A program made the position numbers and the translations under genes. DNA of 64,000 bases from Coralliovum pocilloporae (GTDB taxonomy: Bacteria > Pseudomonadota > Alphaproteobacteria > Rhizobiales > Cohaesibacteraceae): positions 3,854,008 to 3,918,007 of the forward strand of contig NZ_CP132542.1 of the NCBI RefSeq assembly GCF_030845175.1, in the 5' to 3' direction. The notes below the pieces were generated by a model. The model saw only the letters and a list, made by a program, of their open reading frames with translations, searched no databases and was not told where the DNA came from. Shown here piece after piece: positions 29,005 to 35,766 of the stretch. Position 1 is the stretch's first letter. The number at the start of each line of letters is the position of its first letter.

Positions 29005-29535
29005 ATGAGCTATAAAATTGAGCTTACAAGCAAAGAATCTGAAATTCTGAATGGGATTGAATTGGATCAATCCGCGCTTGATCGTGTGCAATGTCAACGA
29101 CAGGCGCCGTTGGTGTTGGAGCTGCTGGAATCTTTAGAAGGGCGGAAGGCGATTCCGAAGGTGCGCTTGATGTACTGGATGGAACCAAAATACCAGATCG
29201 GAGGGGTGAAGACTTCCCACAAAGGCCTATTTGAACGAAACGGGCGGAAGGACGACGAAATCTATACTCATCCCAATTTTCTCAAATACCTTCGTTATTT
29301 CCTTTTCGGCGCACAACTACCAGAAGGTGCAGTCGCCGAGTTTGAAGAAGCTGTTGGCAACCCGGAATGGATTTCATCAGGCGACATACCCCACCTCACG
29401 AAAGGAACGCGGGCGATCGTTCGTAAATTTGGCTTGCAGAATGAGGACGAAGAATTTTACCGGCTGGCGTTGGATATTGGTTTGAGTCAATCTTTTGCCA
29501 AGTATGTCCGGGATGCGGTGAAACAAGTTAAGTAA
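29005..29535 (+). CDS. Orphan protein next to the retron
   Basis: A 176-residue soluble protein, not recognised. It starts MSYKIELTSKESEIL, has a mixed alpha/beta look (LVLELLESLEGRKAIPKVRL) and a C-terminal helical part (YRLALDIGLSQSFAKYVRDAV). The start at 29005 is fixed by GGGGAGG 6-12 bases upstream. It has its own terminator and therefore is a separate unit from the retron RNA that follows, but it lies in the same island and could be an accessory defence protein. That is a guess from position only. Confidence 0.65.
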   Translation: MSYKIELTSKESEILNGIELDQSALDRVQCQRQAPLVLELLESLEGRKAIPKVRLMYWMEPKYQIGGVKTSHKGLFERNGRKDDEIYTHPNFLKYLRYFLFGAQLPEGAVAEFEEAVGNPEWISSGDIPHLTKGTRAIVRKFGLQNEDEEFYRLALDIGLSQSFAKYVRDAVKQVK

Positions 29536-29570
29536 CTGATTAAAATAAACTCCTCAGAAAAGTTAGAAAA

Positions 29571-29594
29571 AGTTCGCTATTTGCGAACTTTTTT
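29571..29594 (+). terminator. Rho-independent terminator
   Basis: AGTTCGC (29571-29577), a 5-base loop, GCGAACT (29583-29589), then a run of T to 29594. It closes the 176-residue orphan gene and separates it from the retron transcript. Confidence 0.88.
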
Positions 29595-29629
29595 CTTGAA
29601 ATGCCTTGTCTGCATTCCCATCTCAATTC

Positions 29630-29882
29630 CAGTTGGTCACAGCGGAAGGAAAAGTCATTACACATTGAGCTTTAAAGCTCGCGGGAGGTTCGCCTCCTAC
29701 CGCTAAACCGGACCAAGGCCCTGACTCCCCTGAGGACTCCCGAGGCCGCGGGATGGCGAAGCAGAGACCCGCGATGACCTACGGGTCTCTTGGTACTTTG
29801 GTTTGGACGTCGTTATCCGCGCTTCTTGTTCGCGATGACACCCTGCCCACGGTGGGTTGGGGTGAACAAGAAGGAACCCAGA
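29630..29882 (+). ncRNA. Candidate retron msr-msd RNA
   Basis: The non-coding stretch between the terminator and the small ORF folds into successive perfect hairpins. Palindrome GAGCTTTAAAGCTC at 29667-29680. GGAGG-TTCG-CCTCC at 29684-29697 extended by GCG/CGC. AGAGACCCG (29763-29771) with CGGGTCTCT (29782-29790). Finally a long hairpin with CTTCTTGTTC (29822-29831) paired to GAACAAGAAG (29864-29873) and an inner CCCA-CGG-TGGG apex (29846-29856). Several short msr stems followed by a long msd hairpin upstream of an RT gene is the retron layout. The exact ends, branching G and a1/a2 arms are uncertain; TTGG...CAGCGGAAG (29633-29648) can pair with CTTCCACTG...CCAA (30052-30069) with mismatches, which would place the small ORF inside the RNA. 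Confidence 0.6.
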
Positions 29883-29883
29883 A

Positions 29884-30048
29884 ATGGATTTAGAGACTAA
29901 TGAACGACGACAGCGATTGAAAAGAACGAGCAAATGGCCCAAGTGGCTCCGTGCTCCGTTCCTGTTAAAGTGGGCACTGCGTCTTGGAGTGCTTGCCTAC
30001 CGTATCTGGCGGTTCTGGAGCGCTCTTTCAGGAGTACCCGGTGACTAA
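29884..30048 (+). CDS. 54-residue cationic Trp-rich peptide in retron
   Basis: A small ORF too short for standard calling: ATG at 29884, stop TAA at 30046-30048. The peptide has a basic N-terminal part (NERRQRLKRTSKWPKW) and an amphipathic or membrane-seeking helix (APFLLKWALRLGVLAYRIW, then RFWSAL), with five tryptophans and many Arg/Lys. This is the look of a membrane-active toxin peptide. Its ribosome binding site AAGGAA (29871-29876, 7 bases before ATG) overlaps the 3' arm of the terminal retron hairpin, so folding of the RNA should hide it. An effector role is inferred from composition and position. It could also be a fortuitous frame, but start, RBS and composition argue otherwise. Confidence 0.55.
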   Translation: MDLETNERRQRLKRTSKWPKWLRAPFLLKWALRLGVLAYRIWRFWSALSGVPGD

Positions 30049-30086
30049 ATCGCTTCCACTGTATCCCAATGCGGAAAGGAGAATTA

Positions 30087-30383
30087 ATGCTATCGGAAGC
30101 ACTTCGGCTCATTCGAGTCTTTCACGACATGAAACAACAGGAAGTTGCCGATAAACTGGGGCTTTCCAAGTCCTATGTTTCAGAACTTGAGAATGGTAAG
30201 AAAGCTCCATCGGTCGAGGTCATTCAAAAGTACTCTGAAGCTTTCGGCATTCCTGCATCATCAATCTTGTTCTTTTCTGAAAATTTGGGCAATCCATCGA
30301 AAGCTAAAAAGGCAAAGAGCGCCATCGCAGGAAAAGTTCTGCAATTTCTGAACTTGATTGAGACAAAAACCGCCGATGGTTAG
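30087..30383 (+). CDS. XRE-family HTH protein of the retron
   Basis: A 98-residue protein with a Cro/cI-type helix-turn-helix (IRVFHDMKQQEVADKLGLSK, SYVSELENGKKAPSVEVIQK). Start at 30087 is fixed by AAAGGAGA just upstream, rather than 30069. Its end overlaps the start of the reverse transcriptase gene (ATGGTTAG), so the two are translationally coupled. HTH proteins accompany some retron types and may act as regulator or antitoxin. Which of these applies is not visible from sequence. Confidence 0.82.
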   Translation: MLSEALRLIRVFHDMKQQEVADKLGLSKSYVSELENGKKAPSVEVIQKYSEAFGIPASSILFFSENLGNPSKAKKAKSAIAGKVLQFLNLIETKTADG

Positions 30384-31260
30384 GGCAAAGTACCAACTAC
30401 GCGATAGCCCATTCTTCCGACTTAAATCGAAAGGCAAGCTCGCACGTATCCTACAGATTTCGCCCGCTAAGCTAAAGAAACTATCAAAACTCGAAGGCGG
30501 TTATATCCAGTTTCAGAAGCCCAAGAAAAACGGGGGCAATCGAGATATCAGCGCTCCTATCCCGCCTCTCAAGTCCGTTCAGGCGAGGGTTGCTGTTTTA
30601 TTAGGAAGAATAGCGCCACCGGACTATCTCTTTGCCCCAGTAGAGGGACGATCCTACGTTGATAACGCGGCTCGTCACATCGGCGCTGAAGCACTGAGGT
30701 TATTGGATATAGAAGATTTTTTTCCAAGCTGCACAATCAACAAAGTGATCTGGTTTTTTCACTCGAAAATGGAGTGCTCAACAGACGTTGCACTCATTCT
30801 CGCTCGTATTGCAACGTACGACGGCGTGCTGCCGCAGGGTAGCCCGTGTAGCCCAATCCTAGCCTATTTTGCCTACATCGACATGTGGGAAACGATCAAT
30901 GAGCTTGTCGAGAGCGCAGGCTGCAAACTAAGTGTCTATGCCGATGACCTAACCATTTCCGGTTCGACTGTCCCAGAAGTTACAATCTGGGAAATTAAAA
31001 AGACCCTCTTCCAGCACGGTCACAGGTATGCCGTTCAAAAGGAACGCGCAAGAAAGGGACGTGCCGCGGAAGTTACCGGAGTCATCGTGACACGCGGCAG
31101 GGTAACTGCACCTAATCGTCAACGCCAAAAGATATATGCTGTCCGTGAAAACCTAAAGAATACGAAATCGGCAAAAGATACCAAACGATTTGAAGTCCAG
31201 CTTCGTGGACGATTGGCCCAACTCCGTCAAATTGACGCTGGCAACAAAGAAGCACGCTAG
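30376..31260 (+). CDS. Retron reverse transcriptase
   Basis: A 294-residue RT of retron type. The retron-specific NAxxH motif is DNAARHIG, followed by the first catalytic Asp region LDIEDFFPSC; then PQGSPCSPILAYFAYIDM, the YADD box (Y188-D191), and the VTG motif of region Y in AAEVTGVIVTRGRVTAPNR. These separate retron RTs from group II intron and DGR enzymes. It would use the folded RNA upstream as template and primer to make msDNA. Start at 30376 (MVRAKYQL) overlaps the HTH gene stop by eight bases. Length is typical. Confidence 0.93.
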   Translation: MVRAKYQLRDSPFFRLKSKGKLARILQISPAKLKKLSKLEGGYIQFQKPKKNGGNRDISAPIPPLKSVQARVAVLLGRIAPPDYLFAPVEGRSYVDNAARHIGAEALRLLDIEDFFPSCTINKVIWFFHSKMECSTDVALILARIATYDGVLPQGSPCSPILAYFAYIDMWETINELVESAGCKLSVYADDLTISGSTVPEVTIWEIKKTLFQHGHRYAVQKERARKGRAAEVTGVIVTRGRVTAPNRQRQKIYAVRENLKNTKSAKDTKRFEVQLRGRLAQLRQIDAGNKEAR

Positions 31261-31307
31261 TGCCCCTTAGCGGATTAGGACTTTGTATCCTTGCCTGCCG
31301 CTTCTGG

Positions 31308-31410
31308 ATCCCGGCTCTGCGCTTTGCTTGTCCGGGATGACAGAGAGTGGGGGTTGCGAGGCAGAAGACTGGCCACAGGTTCGGTGTCATCCCGGCCCCC
31401 GAGCCGGGAT
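31308..31410. repeat. REP-like palindromes behind the retron
   Basis: Two copies of the type-2 element: ATCCCGG...CCGGGAT at 31308-31338 and ATCCCGGC...GCCGGGAT at 31389-31410, in opposite orientation as judged by flanking ctgga and tgaca/gtcat. Same family as at 23.5-23.8 kb and 32.2-32.4 kb. Confidence 0.8.
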
Positions 31411-31609
31411 CCAGTCGAGAGATGCCGCATATCTCTACTGCTTTTGTTTGTCGCCCAGATATCCGGAGTGCAGCCCTGGCCCCGATTGCCATTCTGGTGA
31501 GTGCAAATCCCTCCCCACATCCCCCTTGCCCACAACCGACAAATCACTCTATAGTTGCATCAGGGTCGGGCATATACGGCCCCGGGGCTTGATAACCCCT
31601 CAAGTAGCG

Positions 31610-31629
31610 GCTGACATCAGCCGTATAAT
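31610..31629 (+). promoter_or_regulatory. Palindrome with consensus -10 box
   Basis: CGGCTGA-CA-TCAGCCG at 31610-31625 is followed directly by a perfect TATAAT (31624-31629). It lies about 60 bases before the folded RNA at 31686. No good -35 is seen at standard spacing, so it may be an activator-dependent promoter. The stretch 31411-31609 shows no gene. Confidence 0.4.
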
Positions 31630-31685
31630 GGTGTCTCCTCACTCATGTGATACCGTCACATGACGATTCGTCACGACGTTTCTAT

Positions 31686-31842
31686 GGGCGGGGAGGCACT
31701 GGCCATAGAGAGTTGGGCCTTCGGGTCCGGCTTAAAAGCCAGTGCGACCGTCTACTTGCGGTTTATCAACTCCCCGTCCGCCAGAGATGTGAGAAGACGC
31801 GCCCCTTGAGGGGGAGCGTCGGGTTCTTGTCTCCTCTGGCGG
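31686..31842 (+). ncRNA. Unidentified structured RNA candidate
   Basis: Four nested or consecutive stems form without mismatches except G-U. P1: GGGCGGGGAG (31686-31695) with CTCCCCGTCC (31770-31779). P2: GCACTGG (31696-31702) with CCAGTGC (31739-31745), containing GGGCC-TTCG-GGTCC. P3: ACCG (31747-31750) with CGGT (31759-31762). Together they make a three-way junction. P4: CGCCAGAG/CTCTGGCG (about 31779-31786 and 31834-31841) encloses GACGCGCCCC-TTGA-GGGGGAGCGTC. It precedes a small membrane-protein gene by 30 bases, so it may be a 5' leader (riboswitch-like) or a free sRNA. I do not recognise the family; a weak local likeness to the CUUAAAA...GCGAC part of 6S RNA is not enough for a call. 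Confidence 0.45.
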
Positions 31843-31871
31843 TTCCATGAAACGCAAGCGGGGTTGTGACG

Positions 31872-32207
31872 ATGGAGAATAACGGGTCTTTCCTGTTCGA
31901 TATGTTCGACACGCTCCAGTCCATGCCGGACTGGATCAAGATGGCCTGGGTGCTGATGCCCTCCCTTACCTTTATTGCCGCTCTGGCGCTGGTGCTGAAC
32001 TACCGGATCCGCCGGATGGAAGCCCAATGGCAAAAAGAGGATGAAGCGGCCTTCCGCACGGCCCGCAATCTGGGGGTCCACATGCTGCCCGATGATGCGC
32101 TGGTGGGCATTGTCTACAAGACCAGCGACGGCCTCTTCCGCATCCGCCAGCTGACCGACGGGGGTGAGATTGAAGGCCGGGAGCTTGAGGCCTTGCCTAA
32201 GGGGTGA
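31872..32207 (+). CDS. Small single-span membrane protein
   Basis: A 111-residue protein with one membrane helix (MAWVLMPSLTFIAALALVL, about 23-42), a basic stretch after it (NYRIRRMEAQW) and a soluble C-terminal tail with DALVGIVYKTSDGLFRIRQL. Positive-inside suggests the tail is cytosolic. No family recognised. It is preceded by the structured RNA element and followed by palindromic repeats. The ATG at 31872 is preferred over GTG at 31866. Confidence 0.65.
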   Translation: MENNGSFLFDMFDTLQSMPDWIKMAWVLMPSLTFIAALALVLNYRIRRMEAQWQKEDEAAFRTARNLGVHMLPDDALVGIVYKTSDGLFRIRQLTDGGEIEGRELEALPKG

Positions 32208-32257
32208 GGAATGCGTCTGAAGCTAAGACCTGTGTCCGAGGTAAGGCCGCTCTGGAT

Positions 32258-32421
32258 CCCGCATCGAGTGCGGGAAGACGGTTTGTGGGTGGCGCAGAGG
32301 CAGAGTATCACCACCTCCCCAATGTCATGCCGGACTTGATCCGGCATCCAGCCGGGAAGACACCACACTCTCGGAACCTGCCGTTTCTGGACCCCGGCTC
32401 TGCGCGGCGCTTGGCCGGGGT
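32258..32421. repeat. REP-like palindromes before the globin gene
   Basis: Three copies: TCCCGCA...TGCGGGA at 32258-32276, ATGCCGGA-N5-TCCGGCAT at 32327-32347, and ACCCCGGC...GCCGGGGT at 32391-32421. Same two hairpin types as at the other two sites in the window. Confidence 0.8.
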
Positions 32422-32465
32422 GACAGTTGGTGGGAGTTGCAAAGGCGCAGAGCACCCCCAAACCC

Positions 32466-32846
32466 CTACGCGTTCACCAGAGACAGGGCCACCCGGCGGA
32501 AGGCTTCCTGCATCTGGGTGGCTAGGGTGGGGTCGGTGATGCAGTCATCTATGGCTTCGTCCATGCAGGTGAGCCAGGTTTCCGCGTGCTCTTTGGTGAC
32601 GTCCACATGTTTGTGCATCAGCCTGACATTCATGTGGCCGTATTTTTCCTTGTAGTAATGGGGGCCGCCGAAGAAGCCGCAGAGGAAATTGAACTGCTCG
32701 ATGCGGGCATGGGCCAGGCCGTGGCCGTCGAAATGCAGCTCAAGCAGGCTCCGGGCCTGGGGGCGGGTTTCCATGATGTCATAGAACCGCTCTGCCAGAG
32801 CCCGGATTCTGTCTTCGCCAATGCGGCTGTACAAGGTTGCTGTCAT
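32466..32846 (-). CDS. Group II truncated haemoglobin
   Basis: A 126-residue globin of the truncated group II type. Typical are the N-terminal LYSRIGEDRIRALAERFYDIM, LLELHFDGHGLAHARIEQFNFLCGFFGGP (with F and G-G kinks), and HMNVRLMHKHVDVTKEHAETWL, which holds the proximal histidine. It binds haem and O2 or NO. It lies 66 bases downstream of the dmm operon on the same strand, so it may be co-transcribed; an oxygen-supply or NO-protection role for the haem monooxygenase is speculative. Confidence 0.88.
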   Translation of the reverse strand: MTATLYSRIGEDRIRALAERFYDIMETRPQARSLLELHFDGHGLAHARIEQFNFLCGFFGGPHYYKEKYGHMNVRLMHKHVDVTKEHAETWLTCMDEAIDDCITDPTLATQMQEAFRRVALSLVNA

Positions 32847-32912
32847 CGTCAGGTGTCCATGACTTTCAGAGAGGCTTCAGGGGGCTTGTAGTCTCACGCA
32901 CCCCCTGCCCGT

Positions 32913-33956
32913 TCAGTCGTCAGGCCAGAATCCGGGTGATGTTTCGGAACCATCATCGTATTCGGAGAGGAAGTCCACGACCATGTCGCGGTAGCCGATG
33001 AGGCCCTTGTATTCGGCGAGTTCTGTTGGCAGGTCGCGGAGGACCCGGTGGAAGCGGCGGGCCCATTTGGGCTGTGTTACCAGCTCGTCCATCTTGATCA
33101 GATAGCAGCGGATGGGGAACAACAGGCCGTTTGAGCGGGGCAGGCGCCAGAAGCTCTGCAGCTCCACCCGCAGATGGGCTTTCTGACCCACATTGTCGCG
33201 GTTGATGCTGGTTTTTTCGATGCCCCATTTGGCATAGTTTTCCGGGCTGGTATCAAGGCGCGGATTGATCGTCATGGTCCAGTTCAGCCGCCGGGCCGGC
33301 TGGCCATGCTGAATGCTGGTGAGGAACTTCAGCGCCCGGACAAAAATGCCCTTCTCATGGGCTAGCGGCACCGGGGCGTGCCACTCGAAGAAGTTCATGC
33401 CGATATCGAAATCCAGCGACCAGTCGGCCTGTGTGGTGACCATGCCCGCATCCATCCACAGATTGCCCTCGCGCTGGTCGAGCACGGCAAAATCGCCCTG
33501 GGTCTGGCGGGTGATGTATTCCATCGGGCCGCAGGGCAAGGTGGTCTCGTCACCGAAGGTGAAGGTCTGGTTGATCCCGAGCGGCCTGTTGACCCAGTGC
33601 CAGATGGTGCCGTCCTTGGTGAGCGAGAACAGCTCGGGATAATCCTTGGCCTTCTCGGTCATGATCAGCTCAAGCGTATCCCAGCCGGCCAGCGTCATAT
33701 GCGGCAGAGACTGGCAGCGCAGCGGGTCTTCGGAAAGAACAATCTCCCGGTCGGCCATTTCAGAGACATAGTGCTCGTCCACATCAAACGAGTTCTCATA
33801 GGCTGACCCGGCTCTGCCCCGTGTGTGCGGTTCCATATTGACCGCATACATGTAGCTGTCCTTGTCAAAGGGGAAGGGAAAGCGCCTGATCTGTTCCGGA
33901 CTGTTGGAAAAGGTGTAGTCGTCGCGGAAGGTTTCTGTTTTGAAGTTGATGGTCAT
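32913..33956 (-). CDS. dmmC: Dimethylamine monooxygenase haem subunit (DUF3445/HODM)
   Basis: A 347-residue protein of the haem-dependent oxidative N-demethylase family (DUF3445). Characteristic stretches are FPFPFDKDSYMYAVNMEP, LPHMTLAGWDTLELIM, WHWVNRPLGINQTFTFGD and VELQSFWRLPRSNGLLFPIRC. In the dimethylamine monooxygenase of marine bacteria it is the haem-containing catalytic subunit converting dimethylamine to methylamine plus formaldehyde with O2 and electrons from the reductase. The order GcvT - small subunit - reductase - DUF3445 matches dmmD-A-B-C, and I assigned letters from that order; the letter is less sure than the function. Confidence 0.85.
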   Translation of the reverse strand: MTINFKTETFRDDYTFSNSPEQIRRFPFPFDKDSYMYAVNMEPHTRGRAGSAYENSFDVDEHYVSEMADREIVLSEDPLRCQSLPHMTLAGWDTLELIMTEKAKDYPELFSLTKDGTIWHWVNRPLGINQTFTFGDETTLPCGPMEYITRQTQGDFAVLDQREGNLWMDAGMVTTQADWSLDFDIGMNFFEWHAPVPLAHEKGIFVRALKFLTSIQHGQPARRLNWTMTINPRLDTSPENYAKWGIEKTSINRDNVGQKAHLRVELQSFWRLPRSNGLLFPIRCYLIKMDELVTQPKWARRFHRVLRDLPTELAEYKGLIGYRDMVVDFLSEYDDGSETSPGFWPDD

Positions 33957-33965
33957 TGACCCCTC

Positions 33966-34931
33966 CTATCGGTCAAGTGTCAATGTGGAGCCGTCAAAGC
34001 GCGAGACGCAGGGCATGATTTTGCTGCCCGCCGCGCGCTCCTCGTCGCTCAGCCAGTGGTCGTTGTGCTCAAGGGTGCCGTCGCAGGAGACAATGGCTGT
34101 CTCGCACTGGCCGCAGGCCCCGCCCCGGCAGAGGAAGGGGGCGTCAACACCGGCGGCCTCAATCGCTTCAAGTAGGCTCTGCTGGGCGCTCACTTCAATG
34201 GTGATGCCCGAGCGCTCCAGATGCACCTGGAACGGCTTGCCGGTGGGAGGCGCAAGGAAATGCTCAAAATGTACCGCATGGTCAGACCACCCGGCCTGTT
34301 CGGCTGCCTGTCTGACCGCGTTGATCATGCCTTCCGGCCCGCAGACATAGACATGGGTGCCAAGCGGCTGGCCGCTCAACAGGCCCTTGAGATCAATCAT
34401 CTGGTCCTGATCGTCCCGGTAGAGCGACACCCTGTCGCCATAGGTCGCCTGCAGCACGTCCGCGTAGGAGCTGAGCGCTGCCGAACGGGAGCTGTAATGC
34501 AGCTCGAAGGCCGCGCCGGAGGCCTGCAGCTGGGCCATCTGGGCGATGAACGGAGTGATGCCGATGCCGCCTGCCAGCAACAGGTGCTTGCGGGCTCTCA
34601 AGTCCAGCCCGAACAGGTTCACCGGCGTGGAAATGGTCATCCGGTCGCCGACCTTCACCCTGTTATGCATGAAGAGCGAGCCGCCCCTGCCTTCATCATC
34701 CCGGCGCACGGAAATCGTATAGGACGCGGTCTCGAGCGGGGAGCTCATCAGCGAATAGGGATTGCGGCGGACGATATCGCCGTCATGCATCTCCACCACC
34801 ACATGGGAGCCGCCGGAAAAGGTGGGCAGAGCGTGGCCGTTGGGGCTTTCAAAGCGGAAGCGTTTGACGAGGCTGTTGATCTCGGTGATCTCGGTGACGG
34901 CCACATCCAGTTTCTTGACACCGGCACTCAT
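33966..34931 (-). CDS. dmmB: Dimethylamine monooxygenase reductase subunit
   Basis: A 321-residue phthalate-dioxygenase-reductase-type protein. Order: FMN/FAD-binding barrel (RNPYSLMSSPLETASYTISV), NAD(P)H domain (LLAGGIGITPFIAQMAQL; HVYVCGPEGMINAV), then a C-terminal plant-type [2Fe-2S] domain with CRGGACGQCETAI and a distal cysteine in KIMPCVSR. It carries electrons from NAD(P)H to the haem subunit. The start is ATG at 34931, overlapping the upstream gene by ATGA. Ten bases separate it from the haem subunit gene. Confidence 0.88.
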   Translation of the reverse strand: MSAGVKKLDVAVTEITEINSLVKRFRFESPNGHALPTFSGGSHVVVEMHDGDIVRRNPYSLMSSPLETASYTISVRRDDEGRGGSLFMHNRVKVGDRMTISTPVNLFGLDLRARKHLLLAGGIGITPFIAQMAQLQASGAAFELHYSSRSAALSSYADVLQATYGDRVSLYRDDQDQMIDLKGLLSGQPLGTHVYVCGPEGMINAVRQAAEQAGWSDHAVHFEHFLAPPTGKPFQVHLERSGITIEVSAQQSLLEAIEAAGVDAPFLCRGGACGQCETAIVSCDGTLEHNDHWLSDEERAAGSKIMPCVSRFDGSTLTLDR

Positions 34932-35539
34932 GAGAACGCCTCCTCTTTCTCCGGATTGTAGGACGGATCTTCCGCATTGATGCAGACCCCCTGAAAGGCG
35001 GCGATGCGGCGGGAATAATGATCGCGCACCAGCAGCAGCAGCCCGCAATGGCTGCATTCGCAGGGCTGGGTGGTCACATCCTCGGTAATGCCCTTGCAGT
35101 GGACACATTGCACCCGGCGGGCCATGGAGCCGCGATGTTCAGACTGGATGGCCCGGTGATCATAACCGTGTTCCATCGCCAGTCTGGTGGCCCGGCCCAT
35201 CAGCCCTTCGGTTCCGGCAACGCAGATCTGCGTGCCCATATGGGTGGTGGCGAGAATCCTGTCGAGGGCGGGCAGCATGCTGTCAATGCTGGGGCTTTCA
35301 TAAAACCGGCCAGCGCCAAGGGCTTTCAGCCTGTCCAGATAGGTCTGGCCGATCTCGCGCGGCACATAGACGATATGCACCGTCTTTAAGGCGTCCGCCG
35401 GCGCGTCCGCCAGCATGGCGCAGATGGCCTCGGCCCCTTCGGCATCGGCGATGATCAGATGGGCCGGTGCATCGGTCAGCGACAGCGTGCCATAGACGGG
35501 CCTGCTCAGAATTGATTGTTCAAAAGTCTTGTTTGTCAT
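34928..35539 (-). CDS. dmmA: Dimethylamine monooxygenase small subunit
   Basis: A 203-residue protein with an alpha/beta N-terminal domain (AHLIIADAEGAEAICAML; THMGTQICVAGTEGLMGRAT) and a C-terminal cysteine cluster VQCVHCKG...PCECSHCG that looks like a zinc ribbon or rubredoxin-like knuckle. It corresponds to the DmmA-type subunit of the heterotrimeric dimethylamine monooxygenase. It starts a tight three-gene run (ATGA overlap with the reductase). Preceded by a long folded spacer separating it from the GcvT-like gene. Confidence 0.82.
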   Translation of the reverse strand: MTNKTFEQSILSRPVYGTLSLTDAPAHLIIADAEGAEAICAMLADAPADALKTVHIVYVPREIGQTYLDRLKALGAGRFYESPSIDSMLPALDRILATTHMGTQICVAGTEGLMGRATRLAMEHGYDHRAIQSEHRGSMARRVQCVHCKGITEDVTTQPCECSHCGLLLLVRDHYSRRIAAFQGVCINAEDPSYNPEKEEAFS

Positions 35540-35586
35540 ATGCGGTCCTTCCCGGCGTGACCTCGTTCGGTAGCGTTGAGCGCAGT

Positions 35587-35748
35587 GATCCGCCGAATGG
35601 CCAGGACACTTGAGTAGGGCACTTGAGGTCCTGGCTCACTCGGCGGATCAGGTGGTGCCTCGATCCGGCGCGTGCCCTTTCGGGCCGGTTCTGGGAAAGA
35701 AATGCGCCTGACCGGGGGTGGGCTGGTTGGGGAAGCCCGGCTCACCAC
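35587..35748 (-). promoter_or_regulatory. Folded intercistronic spacer dmmD-dmmA
   Basis: The 227-base spacer contains a long imperfect hairpin: 35587-35607 pairs with 35628-35649 (GATCCGCCGA and CCAGGAC arms intact), with a loop holding two copies of ACTTGAG 13 bp apart. A second hairpin, GGTG-GGCT...AGCC...CACC, lies at about 35719-35748. Possible roles are RNA processing, attenuation between dmmD and dmmABC, or ligand sensing. No coding frame here looks real. Confidence 0.45.
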
Positions 35749-35766
35749 CCTGCTTTGCGACGCGGA

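Noticed and set aside
31686..31790. tRNA-like reading of the folded RNA (acceptor-like stem followed by GCCA)
   Set aside because: No T-arm with the TTCRA pattern and no proper D-arm can be drawn; the three-way junction has the wrong layout.
31686..31842. 6S RNA assignment for the folded RNA
   Set aside because: Only a short local likeness (CUUAAAA and GCGAC); the long rod with central bubble typical of 6S RNA is not formed.
35536..35748. 70-codon minus-strand frame in the dmmD-dmmA spacer
   Set aside because: Proline- and arginine-rich product arises from the hairpin arms; the region is better explained as folded RNA.
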